DNA from: Gemmataceae bacterium
GTDB taxonomy: Bacteria > Planctomycetota > Planctomycetia > Gemmatales > Gemmataceae
Direction: 5' to 3'
NCBI GenBank assembly: GCA_022616435.1
Contig: JAKEET010000094.1
Coordinates: 1 to 64,000, forward strand
Length of the DNA stretch: 64,000 nt
In this document: piece after piece, positions 1-8,148 of the stretch
Position numbering within the stretch: the stretch's first letter is position 1
Layout of the letters: every line of letters begins with the position of its first letter
Notes under the pieces: model-generated
Database searches by the model: none
What the model was told of the DNA's origin: nothing
Seen by the model: the letters and a program-made list of their open reading frames with translations, nothing else
Translations under genes and position numbers: made by a program

Positions 1-258
1 CAGGGCAACTACCTGTTCACCGGGCTGTTGCCGGGAACCTACACGGTGATCGAGCGGCAGCCGCGGCGCTACGCCGACGGCCGCGACCGCGCCGGCACGC
101 ACGGCGGCGTGGCCCGCAACGACGTGCTCGCCGCGATCCGTTTGGGCCCCAACGAGGCCGCCCGCCTGTACGACTTCGGCGAGCTGTCCGTCAGCAAGCG
201 GTTGCTGCTGGCGTCGCGGACGGCGGCGTTGATGCGGGCGGCGGCGCGGCGCCGCTAG
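1..258 (+). CDS. C-terminal end of an SdrD B-like domain surface protein (5' end outside window)
   Basis: The window opens inside a reading frame that runs from base 1 to a TAG at 258 and encodes 85 residues. The motif LLPGTYTVIERQP, followed about 35 residues later by DVLAAIRL and YDFGEL, matches the end of the SdrD B-like / Cna B-type Ig fold that planctomycetes carry on large secreted adhesin-like proteins. After the domain the protein ends in a short basic tail (AAARRR). Role in adhesion or matrix is inferred from the family; the front of the protein and any secretion signal lie outside the window. Confidence 0.75.
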   Translation, partial: QGNYLFTGLLPGTYTVIERQPRRYADGRDRAGTHGGVARNDVLAAIRLGPNEAARLYDFGELSVSKRLLLASRTAALMRAAARRR

Positions 259-821
259 CGGCAAGCAGGCGCGGCCACCCACAGTACAACCGATGGGCAA
301 CCCAGCATTTCTTCGGGACGCCCAATTCAGGAGGGCCTTTTGGGCATCTCGAGGGTTTCCACAACTGTTTTCCGCTCAGCGAGATATGTCTTCGATTTGC
401 TCGAGATGCCCGAATTGGTGGGTGCCAGGGCCGTCACTGCCACGATGGCTTCCTGCTTACTCCGTGCCGAACGACATTCAGATTTGTCACTGTCGTGCGT
501 AATCCTTCGTTCGGACGTGTCGCCGCTTGAACCCATGGGTGTGTCGAAACCGCTCAGTTCAGATGCCAAAAGGGCACATCCGTGGAGGCTTTGCAGGGCT
601 CGCGACCAGCAGCGCTCGCGCTTCCCTCACGAAAAGCCGGGTCATGCCCAACTCGACGGCCCTTGGCACAGGGAATGCCTTTGGTGGGCGGCGCGCGACG
701 CACCACTACAATACAAGGCGCCTCTCCATGATCGTCACCGAACGCGGATGTTGCCGGTCACTTGCGACAGCGACGCCGTCGGTGACGCGTTCCATACGGC
801 CTGTACTTGGAGGAACGAACA
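259..821. other. Long intergenic stretch without a convincing gene
   Basis: About 560 bases between the surface-protein tail and the small gene at 822. Several open frames exist on both strands, up to about 160 codons, but none has a good ribosome binding site, a recognisable domain or typical residue composition. I see no strong inverted repeat or tandem repeat. It may hold the promoter for the downstream genes or gene debris. Confidence 0.5.
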
Positions 822-1022
822 ATGTTCGCAGTAAGGAAACTCTCTCTTTACATTGACCGCGTGAACCAGCAATGGGTCGTCCAGGACCCCGACGGGAACT
901 TCTGGACCGTGCCGTCTGACAACAATGCTTGGGACCAGCGACAGCCGTTCTATCCGACCGAAGAAACGGAGCTTGAACCGATACCCGCGCATTACAAGTA
1001 CACGCTCGGCTTGCCGTACTGA
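822..1022 (+). CDS. Small hypothetical protein (66 aa)
   Basis: Start chosen at ATG 822 because GGAGG lies at 809-813 with an eight-base spacer; a TTG at 807 in the same frame would overlap that site. The 66-residue product is acidic and rich in Trp, Tyr and Pro, with VVQDPDGNFWTVPSDNNAW near the centre and PHYKYTLGLPY-like residues at the end. There is no signal peptide or membrane segment. I do not recognise the family; the size and composition resemble small uncharacterised planctomycete proteins. It ends 39 bases before the glycosidase gene and may be co-transcribed with it. Confidence 0.6.
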   Translation: MFAVRKLSLYIDRVNQQWVVQDPDGNFWTVPSDNNAWDQRQPFYPTEETELEPIPAHYKYTLGLPY

Positions 1023-1061
1023 CGAGCCGGGCACACACCCCAACCCGAAGGCAGGCGCTGC

Positions 1062-3821
1062 ATGCACACCGAACAGGACCGTCTGGAGGAAGCTCGGCAC
1101 AACAAGGCCCCGTGGAAAAAGTGGGGCCCGTATCTCAGTGAGCGGCAGTGGGGAACTGTCCGCGAGGATTACAGCGAGGGCGGCAACGCCTGGGATTACT
1201 TCAGCCACGACCAGGCCCGTTCCCGCGCCTACCGCTGGGGCGAAGACGGCCTGGCCGGCATCTCCGACGATCAGCAACGGCTCTGCTTCGCGCTGGCCCT
1301 GTGGAACGGCACGGACCCCATCCTCAAGGAGCGCCTGTTCGGGCTCACCAACAGCGAGAGCAACCACGGCGAGGACGTCAAGGAGTACTACTTCTACCTC
1401 GACAGCACGCCGACGCACTCGTACATGAAGTATCTCTACAAGTATCCGCAGGCCGCCTATCCGTACGCCAACCTGGTCGAGACCAGCCGCCGCCGCGGCC
1501 GCACCGAGTTCGAGTACGAGTTGCTCGACACCGGCGTGTTCGATGAGAATCGCTACTTCGATGTGTTCGTCGAATATGCGAAGGAATCGCCGGAAGACCT
1601 GCTGATCCAGATCAGCGTCCACAACCGCGGTCCCGACGCGGCCGAGCTGCACGTCTTGCCGACGCTCTGGTTCCGCAACGATTGGTCCTGGCAGGGCAAT
1701 CCCGATCGGCCGCTGCTCGAAGCCGTTCGCCGGTCAGGGCCGGGCGCTAAGCCGCAAGCGGCAATCGTCAAGGCGGTCCATCCCAAGCTGGGCGAATACC
1801 ACCTTGCTTGCGAAGACGAGCCGCCGCTCTTGTTCACCGAGAACGAGACAAACATGCAGCGCATCTTCGGCGTGGCCAACCGCACCCCTTATGTCAAGGA
1901 CGGCATCAACCATTACGTCGTCCACGGCGATCAGAGCGCCGTCAACCCGGAGAACAAGGGGACCAAGGTCGCGGCTCATTATCGGCTCCGCGTCGAGCCG
2001 GGCGAATGCCAGACCATTCGGCTGCGTCTTTCCAAAACCCAGGCCGCCAAGCCGTTCGCCGACTTCGACGAGCTCCTGGAGGGCCGGCACAAGCAAGCCG
2101 ACGAGTTCTACGACACCGTCATCCCCCGTGCCCTGAGCGCCGACCAGGGCAACGTCATGCGCCAGGCCCTGGCCGGCATGCTCTGGAGCAAGCAGTTTTA
2201 CCACTACGACGTGGACAAGTGGCTCGAGGAGCGCGGCTGCGACCCGTTCAAGGCCAACCGCAAGCAGGCGCCGCGCAACGACCACTGGCACCACATGTAC
2301 AACGGCGACGTCATCTCGATGCCCGACAAGTGGGAATATCCCTGGTACGCGGCCTGGGACCTGGCGTTTCACGTCATCGCCCTGACGCTGGTCGATGCCG
2401 ATTTCGGCAAGCAGCAACTGAAGCTGATGCTGCGCGAGCGCTACATGCACCCCAACGGCCAGATCCCGGCCTATGAATGGAACTTCGGCGACGTCAACCC
2501 GCCGGTGCACGCCTGGTCCACCATCTTCACGTATCGCCTGGACAAGGCGCAGAAGGGCGAAGGCGACACGGAATGGCTCAAGGGCAACTTCCAGAAACTG
2601 TTGCTCAACTTCACCTGGTGGGTCAACCGCAAGGACCGAAACGGGCGCAACATCTTCGAGGGCGGCTTCCTCGGGCTCGACAACATCGGCGTGTTCGACC
2701 GCAGCGCGCCGTTGCCGACCGGCGGCTACCTGGAGCAGGCCGACGGCACCGCCTGGATGGCGCTGTTCTCGCAGAACATGCTGGAGATTGCCGCGGAGTT
2801 GGCGCTGACCGACCCGGACTACCTGGACATGGCTCTCAAGTTTGTCGAGCATTTCTTTTGGATTGCTTCGTCGATGACCCACATGGCCGGCGACGTGGGC
2901 ATGTGGGACGATGAAGACGGCTTCTTCTACGACGTGCTCCGCTTGCCCAATGGTCAGGCGCAGCGGCTCAAAGTTCGATCGATGGTCGGTCTCTTGCCGC
3001 TTTGCGCGGCCACAACGTTCGAAGGGGCGCTGGTGGCGAGGTACCCGGAAATCAGGGAACGGCTGAAGACCTTCCTCGACGCTCGGCCCGAAATCCGCGC
3101 GGCCATCCACGATCCGGCCAAGCCCGGGGTCAACGGCCGCCGCCTCGCCTCGATTCTGGACGAAACCAAGCTGCGCCGCGTCCTGGCCAAGATGCTCGAC
3201 GAGAACGAGTTCCTCAGCGAGTTCGGCATCCGCTCGCTGTCGCGCTTCCACGCCGACCATCCGTACGTCTTCCATGCCGGCGGCCAGGACTATCGCGTCG
3301 CCTATTTGCCGGCCGAGTCCGACACCGGCATGTTCGGCGGCAATTCCAACTGGCGCGGCCCCATCTGGATGCCGGTCAACGCGCTGATCATCCGCGCTCT
3401 CTTGCAATACTACAGCTACTACGGCAACGATTTCACCGTGGAATGCCCAACCGGCTCCGGGCAGAAGATGAACTTGTATCAGGTGGCCGAGGAGATCGCC
3501 CGCCGGCTGGCGAACATTTTCCTCAAGGACAAGGATGGCCGCCGGCCGGTGTACGGGGGCGCGCAGAAGTTCCAGGAGGACCCGCACTGGCGCGATCTGA
3601 TCCTGTTCTACGAGTACTTCCACGGCGACAACGGCGCCGGCCTCGGCGCCAACCACCAGACCGGCTGGACGGGAGTTGTCGCGCGGAGCATGCACTTGTT
3701 CGCGACCATGAAGCCCGAGGTGGCGCTCGAGGAGGGCAAGAAGGCGTATTTCGAGACCGTCGCGGACCAGCAGGCTGGCACGGCGCCGGCCGTGCCGGTC
3801 CTGGCCGGCGCCGGCAAGTGA
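1062..3821 (+). CDS. GH63 / MGH1-like glucosidase family protein (919 aa)
   Basis: A large cytoplasmic glycoside hydrolase of the (alpha/alpha)6-barrel type, related to MGH1-like glucosyl- and mannosylglycerate hydrolases and GH63 glucosidases. The first 350 residues form the beta-rich N-terminal region (RLCFALALWNGTDPILKERLFGL, THSYMKYLYKYPQ). The barrel follows, with DKWEYPWYAAWDLAFH, the family-typical PAYEWNFGDVNPPVHAW and, near the end, FGGNSNWRGPIWMPVN and NHQTGWTGVVA. There is no signal peptide. The start is an ATG 39 bases after the preceding small gene. Together with the GH13 gene at 11084 it suggests metabolism of alpha-glucans or compatible-solute glycosides. The exact substrate cannot be read from the sequence. 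Confidence 0.88.
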   Translation: MHTEQDRLEEARHNKAPWKKWGPYLSERQWGTVREDYSEGGNAWDYFSHDQARSRAYRWGEDGLAGISDDQQRLCFALALWNGTDPILKERLFGLTNSESNHGEDVKEYYFYLDSTPTHSYMKYLYKYPQAAYPYANLVETSRRRGRTEFEYELLDTGVFDENRYFDVFVEYAKESPEDLLIQISVHNRGPDAAELHVLPTLWFRNDWSWQGNPDRPLLEAVRRSGPGAKPQAAIVKAVHPKLGEYHLACEDEPPLLFTENETNMQRIFGVANRTPYVKDGINHYVVHGDQSAVNPENKGTKVAAHYRLRVEPGECQTIRLRLSKTQAAKPFADFDELLEGRHKQADEFYDTVIPRALSADQGNVMRQALAGMLWSKQFYHYDVDKWLEERGCDPFKANRKQAPRNDHWHHMYNGDVISMPDKWEYPWYAAWDLAFHVIALTLVDADFGKQQLKLMLRERYMHPNGQIPAYEWNFGDVNPPVHAWSTIFTYRLDKAQKGEGDTEWLKGNFQKLLLNFTWWVNRKDRNGRNIFEGGFLGLDNIGVFDRSAPLPTGGYLEQADGTAWMALFSQNMLEIAAELALTDPDYLDMALKFVEHFFWIASSMTHMAGDVGMWDDEDGFFYDVLRLPNGQAQRLKVRSMVGLLPLCAATTFEGALVARYPEIRERLKTFLDARPEIRAAIHDPAKPGVNGRRLASILDETKLRRVLAKMLDENEFLSEFGIRSLSRFHADHPYVFHAGGQDYRVAYLPAESDTGMFGGNSNWRGPIWMPVNALIIRALLQYYSYYGNDFTVECPTGSGQKMNLYQVAEEIARRLANIFLKDKDGRRPVYGGAQKFQEDPHWRDLILFYEYFHGDNGAGLGANHQTGWTGVVARSMHLFATMKPEVALEEGKKAYFETVADQQAGTAPAVPVLAGAGK

Positions 3822-3834
3822 CGCTCACGCTGCA

Positions 3835-3895
3835 CCAACCCGAAGCGTTACGCTTCGGGTTGGCGCCTGCTCGCCTTGCGTACGCTTCGGGTTGG
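3835..3895. repeat. Palindromic intergenic repeat after the glucosidase gene
   Basis: Perfect 13-base arms ccaacccgaagcg (3835-3847) and cgcttcgggttgg (3851-3863) are separated by only three bases. A further copy of the right arm (gcgtacgcttcgggttgg) ends at 3895. There is no T-run, so this is more like a REP-type dispersed palindrome than a simple intrinsic terminator, although it could act as one. Confidence 0.75.
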
Positions 3896-3968
3896 TGCAG
3901 GGGAGTTGGTGCAGCGGAATCACACACGCTCATCAGAAACGCGGAGAATCCTTCGGAGGGAACAGTCC

Positions 3969-4880
3969 ATGAGAAGCCTACTCTTTGGTTTGATCGCGGT
4001 CGCCCTGGGTTGGCAGGCGTTGCCGCAAGCATTGCCGCACGCACGCGCCGACCAGGCCGAGGATGAAGCCGCCATCCGCAAGACCGTCGATTCCTACGCG
4101 GCGGCGTTCAACCAGCGCGACGCCAAGGCGCTGGCGGCGCACTGGCTGCCGGAGGCCGTCTACATCGATCCGGATTCGGGCGCGCAGGTCGTCGGCCGGG
4201 CGGCCATCGAAAAGCACTTCGCCGAGGTGTTCAAGGACTTGAAGAAGGCCAAGCTGGCCGTGGCCGTGGAGTCGATCCGGTTCATCTCGCCGCACGTCGC
4301 CCTCGAACAGGGGACGGCCAACATTGTCGGGCTCGACAAGGAGCCGACCAAGTCGAGCTACGCGGCGATCCACGTCAAACGCGACGGCAAGTGGCTGCTG
4401 GATCGGGTGACCGAGAAGGAAGCTCCCACGGTCATGTCACACTACGACAAGCTCAAGGACCTCGAATGGCTGGTCGGCGCCTGGATCGACGGCGACGATG
4501 ACGGCGGCGTTGAAACCATCTGCAAGTGGGCCAAGAACCAGAACTTCCTGGTGCGCACGTTCAGCGTTTCCGCCCGGGATCAGATCACCGTGTCGGGCGT
4601 GCAGATCATCGGCTGGGACCCGTCGGCCAAGCGGATCCGCTCCTGGGTGTTTGACTCCAATGGCGGCTTCGGCGAGGGCCTGTGGACCAAGAAGGGCAAG
4701 TCGTGGCACATCCAGACTCGGGACACGCTCCCGGGCGGTCAAAAGTCGGCGGCGGTGAACATCCTCACGTACGTTGACCAGGACAGCTTCACGTGGCAGT
4801 CGGTTGACCGGCAGGCCGCCGGCCAGTTGCTGCCGAACATCGGCGAGGTGACCGTGGTCCGCAAAGCGGCGACTGAGTAG
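3969..4880 (+). CDS. Exported SnoaL-like (SgcJ/EcaC family) protein, 303 aa
   Basis: ATG 3969 follows GGAGGG at 3955-3960. Residues 1-28 form a signal peptide ending HARA. Residues 30-150 match the SnoaL/DUF4440 cone fold of the SgcJ/EcaC family (AIRKTVDSYAAAFNQRDAKALAAHW, then KRDGKWLLDRVTE). The second half, from LEWLVGAWIDGDDDGG to the end, is a separate beta-rich region like the lipocalin-type domain often fused to it in planctomycetes. SnoaL-like domains bind small hydrophobic ligands or catalyse simple reactions; the substrate is unknown and these exported versions are uncharacterised. The gene is followed 32 bases later by another exported protein, so the two may share a transcript. 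Confidence 0.75.
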   Translation: MRSLLFGLIAVALGWQALPQALPHARADQAEDEAAIRKTVDSYAAAFNQRDAKALAAHWLPEAVYIDPDSGAQVVGRAAIEKHFAEVFKDLKKAKLAVAVESIRFISPHVALEQGTANIVGLDKEPTKSSYAAIHVKRDGKWLLDRVTEKEAPTVMSHYDKLKDLEWLVGAWIDGDDDGGVETICKWAKNQNFLVRTFSVSARDQITVSGVQIIGWDPSAKRIRSWVFDSNGGFGEGLWTKKGKSWHIQTRDTLPGGQKSAAVNILTYVDQDSFTWQSVDRQAAGQLLPNIGEVTVVRKAATE

Positions 4881-4912
4881 TTCATGACCCAAAACAAACC
4901 GAGGTGAACATC

Positions 4913-6307
4913 ATGAAACGACATATCCTCCTGGTTGCGGTGGCATCGGCGGCTTTCTTGTTTTCCACCAGCGAGCTCATCGGTCGCGGCGGCCGTGGCG
5001 GCGGCGGCGGCGGTGGTGGCGGGGGCCGCGGTGGTGGCGGTGGCGGTGGCGGCGGTGGCGGTGGCGGCGCCCGGGTGAGCGGCGGCGGGCAGGTCAGCGA
5101 CCGCGGCGGTGGTCTTGGCGCGGGCGGCGGCGGCCACGTCTCCAATCCTGTGAGCCGGCCGGCGCCCAGTCCGGGTCCCGGCAAGGTTGGCGGGGGGCCG
5201 GCGAAGGTTGGCGGGGGGCCGGCGAAAGTCGGCGGCGGGCCGGCGAAGGTCGGCGGCGGGCCGGCGAAGGTCGGCGGGGGGCCGGCGAAAGTCGGCGGGG
5301 GGCCGGGGAAGGCCGGCGCCCCAAGCAAAGCTCAGTTGGAGAACTTCCTCGACATCGGCGGCCCCAAGGCCGGCCCAGGCGCCGGTCCCGGCGCTGGTCC
5401 CGGCGCTGGCCCCGGCGCTGGCCCCGGTCGCGGGCCGGACGCGGTCTCCGACTTCTTCGCGAAAGGCCCCGGTCCGGGCCCCGGGGCGCCCGGCCCAGGC
5501 CCTGGAAAACCCGGCGTCGGTCCGGCCGCGCCCGGCAAAGGCGTGGCCAAGCCGCCCACTCCCGGCAAGGGCGTGGGCAAGACGGCCGTTGCCGGCAAAG
5601 GCGCCGCCAAGGCCAGTCAGGCTCAGTCCAACCGGCCCAATCGCGTCGAGAACCGGCAAGAGCTCGCCCAGAATCGACAGAGTCGACGGCAAGAAGTCCG
5701 CAACGAGTTCCGCGACAACCATCCACGCTGGGACTTCTGGACGGGCCATCCGCGCTGGGCGCAATGGAGCGTGAACCGCCCTTACCGCTGGGCGACCGCG
5801 GCGGCACTGACGGCCTGGTGTGGTTACGGCGCCGCCTCGTACTACGACTATGGCGAGAACATCTACTATGACGATGCCACCGTCTACTCCGACGGACAGG
5901 CAGTCGCCACCGCCGAGGAATATGCGGCAGCCGCCGAGCAGATCGCCACGACGGCGCCCACGAACAAGAATCCCGACTGGATGCCGCTGGGCGTGTTCGC
6001 CATGACCCAGGATGGTCAAGCATCGGGCCCGACGCCCACGATGTTCCTGCAACTGAACGTGAGCAAGGACGGCATCATCGCGGGCACCTTCAACAACACC
6101 GCCACCAACGCGACCCAGCCGATCGAAGGCATGGTCGACAAGCAGAGCCAGCGGGCCGCGTGGGTGATCTCGGGCAAGACCCGGCCGCTGATGGAAACGG
6201 GCGTCTTCAATCTGACCAAGGATGACGCGCCGGTCTTGCTGCATTTCGAGGGTGGCGAAACGCAGCAATGGCTGCTGGTCCGCATGGATGAGCCGAAAGA
6301 GGAATGA
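4913..6307 (+). CDS. Exported Gly/Pro-rich repeat protein with a conserved C-terminal domain (464 aa)
   Basis: ATG 4913 is preceded by GAGGTG at 4901-4906. A signal peptide (about residues 1-24) is followed by a poly-Gly/Arg stretch, six exact-length KVGGGPA heptads (DNA 5183-5308), then GPGA tetrads. A basic Asn/Arg/Gln-rich region (RVENRQELAQNRQSRRQ) and an HPRWDFWTGHPRW motif follow. The last 120 residues form a compact domain starting at WMPLGVFAMTQ and containing GVFNLTKDDAPVLLHFE. A frameshifted copy of this last domain lies at 14371-14624. The middle region resembles low-complexity cell-surface linkers; the C-terminal domain is probably a small beta sandwich. Function unknown. Confidence 0.75.
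   Translation: MKRHILLVAVASAAFLFSTSELIGRGGRGGGGGGGGGGRGGGGGGGGGGGGGARVSGGGQVSDRGGGLGAGGGGHVSNPVSRPAPSPGPGKVGGGPAKVGGGPAKVGGGPAKVGGGPAKVGGGPAKVGGGPGKAGAPSKAQLENFLDIGGPKAGPGAGPGAGPGAGPGAGPGRGPDAVSDFFAKGPGPGPGAPGPGPGKPGVGPAAPGKGVAKPPTPGKGVGKTAVAGKGAAKASQAQSNRPNRVENRQELAQNRQSRRQEVRNEFRDNHPRWDFWTGHPRWAQWSVNRPYRWATAAALTAWCGYGAASYYDYGENIYYDDATVYSDGQAVATAEEYAAAAEQIATTAPTNKNPDWMPLGVFAMTQDGQASGPTPTMFLQLNVSKDGIIAGTFNNTATNATQPIEGMVDKQSQRAAWVISGKTRPLMETGVFNLTKDDAPVLLHFEGGETQQWLLVRMDEPKEE
5183..5308 (+). repeat. Six 21-base tandem repeats inside the Gly-rich gene
   Basis: Six consecutive 21-base units (consensus aaggtcggcggsgggccggcg) encode KVGGGPA heptads in frame. Units differ by one to three mostly silent bases. 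The array is coding and has no spacers, so it is not a CRISPR. Such arrays vary in copy number by slippage, which would change the linker length of the exported protein. Confidence 0.9.
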
Positions 6308-6474
6308 CGGCTTGTCTTGACCGCGATCGGCGCGCACGCCCGCCATCGCGATCTCCTCGACGAAGAGAAGTGTTCATGGACGACGGTCCCAGGGAGGCGT
6401 ATAACTGCGGCGCGGCGATCGGCGTGAAGCGCCGGGTTTCGTTCATCGTCACCACCTATTGCGAGGGCACCATC

Positions 6475-6759
6475 ATGAGGAAGCTGCTGGGAACGCTGTT
6501 CTTGGCCGGGGCCGCGGCCCTGGTGTTCGTCAACACGTCGGACTCGCTCGCCCAGGCGAAGAAGGCCAAGGGCGGCGTCATCGAAGTGTCCCAGGGCAAG
6601 GACGGCAAGTGGCGCTTCTCGATCCGGAACGCGGACGGAAAATACCTGGGCGGCACGGCGGTCGGCCACGCCACCGAGAAGGCGGCCAAGGAAATCGTTG
6701 AGGAGCTCAAGGAGGTCATTGCCAAGGCGCCCTACGTGACCAAGAAGGCCAAGGACTAG
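6475..6759 (+). CDS. Exported DUF1508 (YegP-like) protein, 94 aa
   Basis: ATG 6475 follows GAGGG about ten bases upstream. Residues 1-26 are a signal peptide ending SLAQA. The mature part (KDGKWRFSIRNADGKYLGGT, then TEKAAKEIVEELKEVI) fits the DUF1508/YegP beta-beta-beta-alpha repeat, here a single copy. The family's biochemical role is not established. The protein is Lys-rich at both ends of the mature region. An upstream in-frame extension to about 6304 lacks a ribosome binding site and was not used. Confidence 0.7.
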   Translation: MRKLLGTLFLAGAAALVFVNTSDSLAQAKKAKGGVIEVSQGKDGKWRFSIRNADGKYLGGTAVGHATEKAAKEIVEELKEVIAKAPYVTKKAKD

Positions 6760-6854
6760 TCCTCGCACGGAAGATCGCTGCCTCCGGAAGCGTAAGCGGC
6801 GACATCGTTGGATCGGCGGACCATCGGTTGCGCTTCCGGCTCGTATGGAACAAC

Positions 6855-8051
6855 ATGACCCCTCCGCCTTCCCTTGAGAACGAGCTGTACTTCGAACGCG
6901 GCGGGCCGGCGTATCGGCTCATGCAGCGCGTCGGCATCGTTCGCGGCGACGATCCCTCGGTTCGTCGAAGGATCGTCCTGTTCATCGCGATCACCTGGGT
7001 CCCGCTGCTGCTCCTCTCCGTCATTGACGGCCACGCGCTCGGAGCGACGCCGCGGCAGTCCTTCTTGCTGGACTTCGCCACCTATGCGCGGTTCTTTGTG
7101 GCGGTGCCGCTCTTCTTCGTGGCCGAGGTCGTTGTCGGTCCCCGCCTGACGGCGGCGGCACGCCAATTCGTTGAGGCCGGTTTCGTTCGGCCGGAGGAAT
7201 ATCCTGCTTTCGATCGTGCGATCGAACGCGCGGTGCGCAGGCGCGAGTCGGTTCCGGCGGAAATCATCCTCCTGGGCCTGGCCCTGGCCGTGGCGTGGAC
7301 GGTGTCGCCGGAGACCGTGTACGGCGGCGGGTCCGCGTCGTGGATCGTGGTTTCCGGCGAAGCCGGCGAAGCCGGCGCCCACTTTTCCCTGGCGGGGCTT
7401 TGGTACAAGTTCGTCGCCGTTCCGATCCTGCAGTTCTTCTGGCTCCGCTGGCTGTGGCGGCTGGTCATCTGGACGCGCTTTCTCGGCGCCGTCTCCCGGC
7501 TGAACCTCGACCTGGTGCCCACGCATGCCGACCAGGCAGGCGGTTTAGGGTTCCTGGGGACGGCACACATGTCGCTGGGGATCTTCGCGGTCGCCACGAG
7601 CAGCATTCTGAGCGCCGACGCCGCCTTCCGGATCTATTTCGAAGACGCCCCCATTGCGAACTTCCAGGCGGTGGCGATCGCGCTGGTCGTGGCGACCGAG
7701 GTCGTGTGCCTCGGACCCATGCTGGTGTTCGCGCCCCTGATGGCGCGGAAGCGACGGGACGCGCTGCGCGACTACAGTTTGCTGGTGGTCCGCTACAATC
7801 GCGCCTTTCATGAAAAGTGGGTGGGGGGCAAGGCGCCGGACGGCGAACCCCTCCTGGGCAGCGCCGACATCCAGTCCTTGGCCGATCTCGGCGCCAGCTT
7901 TGAGTACATCCGGTCCATGAAGTTTGTGCCGTTCAGCCTGCGCGTCGTCGTTCAGCTGGCCGTGATCGCGGCGCTGCCGGCCGTGCCGCTGTTGCCGCTG
8001 GTGATGCCTTGGCAGGAGATTCTCAGGGTCATCGCGGGGGCGTTGTTCTAG
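6855..8051 (+). CDS. Multi-pass membrane protein of unknown function (398 aa)
   Basis: Start set at ATG 6855, giving MTPPPSLENELYFERGGP; an upstream in-frame start at 6828 adds only nine residues. At least six hydrophobic helices are visible: around RRIVLFIAITWVPLLLLSV, FFVAVPLFFVAEVVVG, IILLGLALAVAWTV, FVAVPILQFFWLRWLWRLVIW, AVAIALVVATEVVCL, and the C-terminal VVVQLAVIAALPAVPLLPLV. A conserved-looking loop reads LVPTHADQAGGLGFLG. No transport or enzyme motif is recognised. It is a standalone gene with no clear operon partner. Confidence 0.7.
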   Translation: MTPPPSLENELYFERGGPAYRLMQRVGIVRGDDPSVRRRIVLFIAITWVPLLLLSVIDGHALGATPRQSFLLDFATYARFFVAVPLFFVAEVVVGPRLTAAARQFVEAGFVRPEEYPAFDRAIERAVRRRESVPAEIILLGLALAVAWTVSPETVYGGGSASWIVVSGEAGEAGAHFSLAGLWYKFVAVPILQFFWLRWLWRLVIWTRFLGAVSRLNLDLVPTHADQAGGLGFLGTAHMSLGIFAVATSSILSADAAFRIYFEDAPIANFQAVAIALVVATEVVCLGPMLVFAPLMARKRRDALRDYSLLVVRYNRAFHEKWVGGKAPDGEPLLGSADIQSLADLGASFEYIRSMKFVPFSLRVVVQLAVIAALPAVPLLPLVMPWQEILRVIAGALF

Positions 8052-8088
8052 AGCAATTCTCGTCTGCTTTCGCCGCGGCCTCGTCAAG

Positions 8089-8135
8089 ACACAAACCGCA
8101 GAGGCCGCGGAGAACGCAGAGAGCAAACGCCGAGG
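8089..8135. repeat. Dispersed repeat, cgcagaggccgcggagaacg type
   Basis: An intergenic stretch reading caaaccgcagaggccgcg then gagaacgcagag, the self-similar cgcagag repeat type commonly seen scattered through GC-rich environmental genomes. It lies between convergent genes. Only one copy is present in this window, so the assignment rests on resemblance rather than on copies seen here. Confidence 0.4.
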
Positions 8136-8148
8136 GCACGCGTCCGCA

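Noticed and set aside
340-834. Candidate gene of 164 codons before the small gene at 822
   Set aside because: No ribosome binding site, no domain, composition unlike the neighbouring genes.
735-1652. Minus-strand open frame of 305 codons across the start of the glucosidase gene
   Set aside because: It overlaps two supported plus-strand genes and shows no protein features.
1734-3695. Long open frame on the minus strand opposite the glucosidase gene (over 650 codons)
   Set aside because: It is the shadow of a GC-rich gene; it lacks domains, and its residues are dominated by Val/Glu/Arg/Ala typical of antisense frames.
5183-5308. Possible CRISPR array
   Set aside because: Six 21-base units lie head to tail without spacers and are in frame in a Gly-rich gene.
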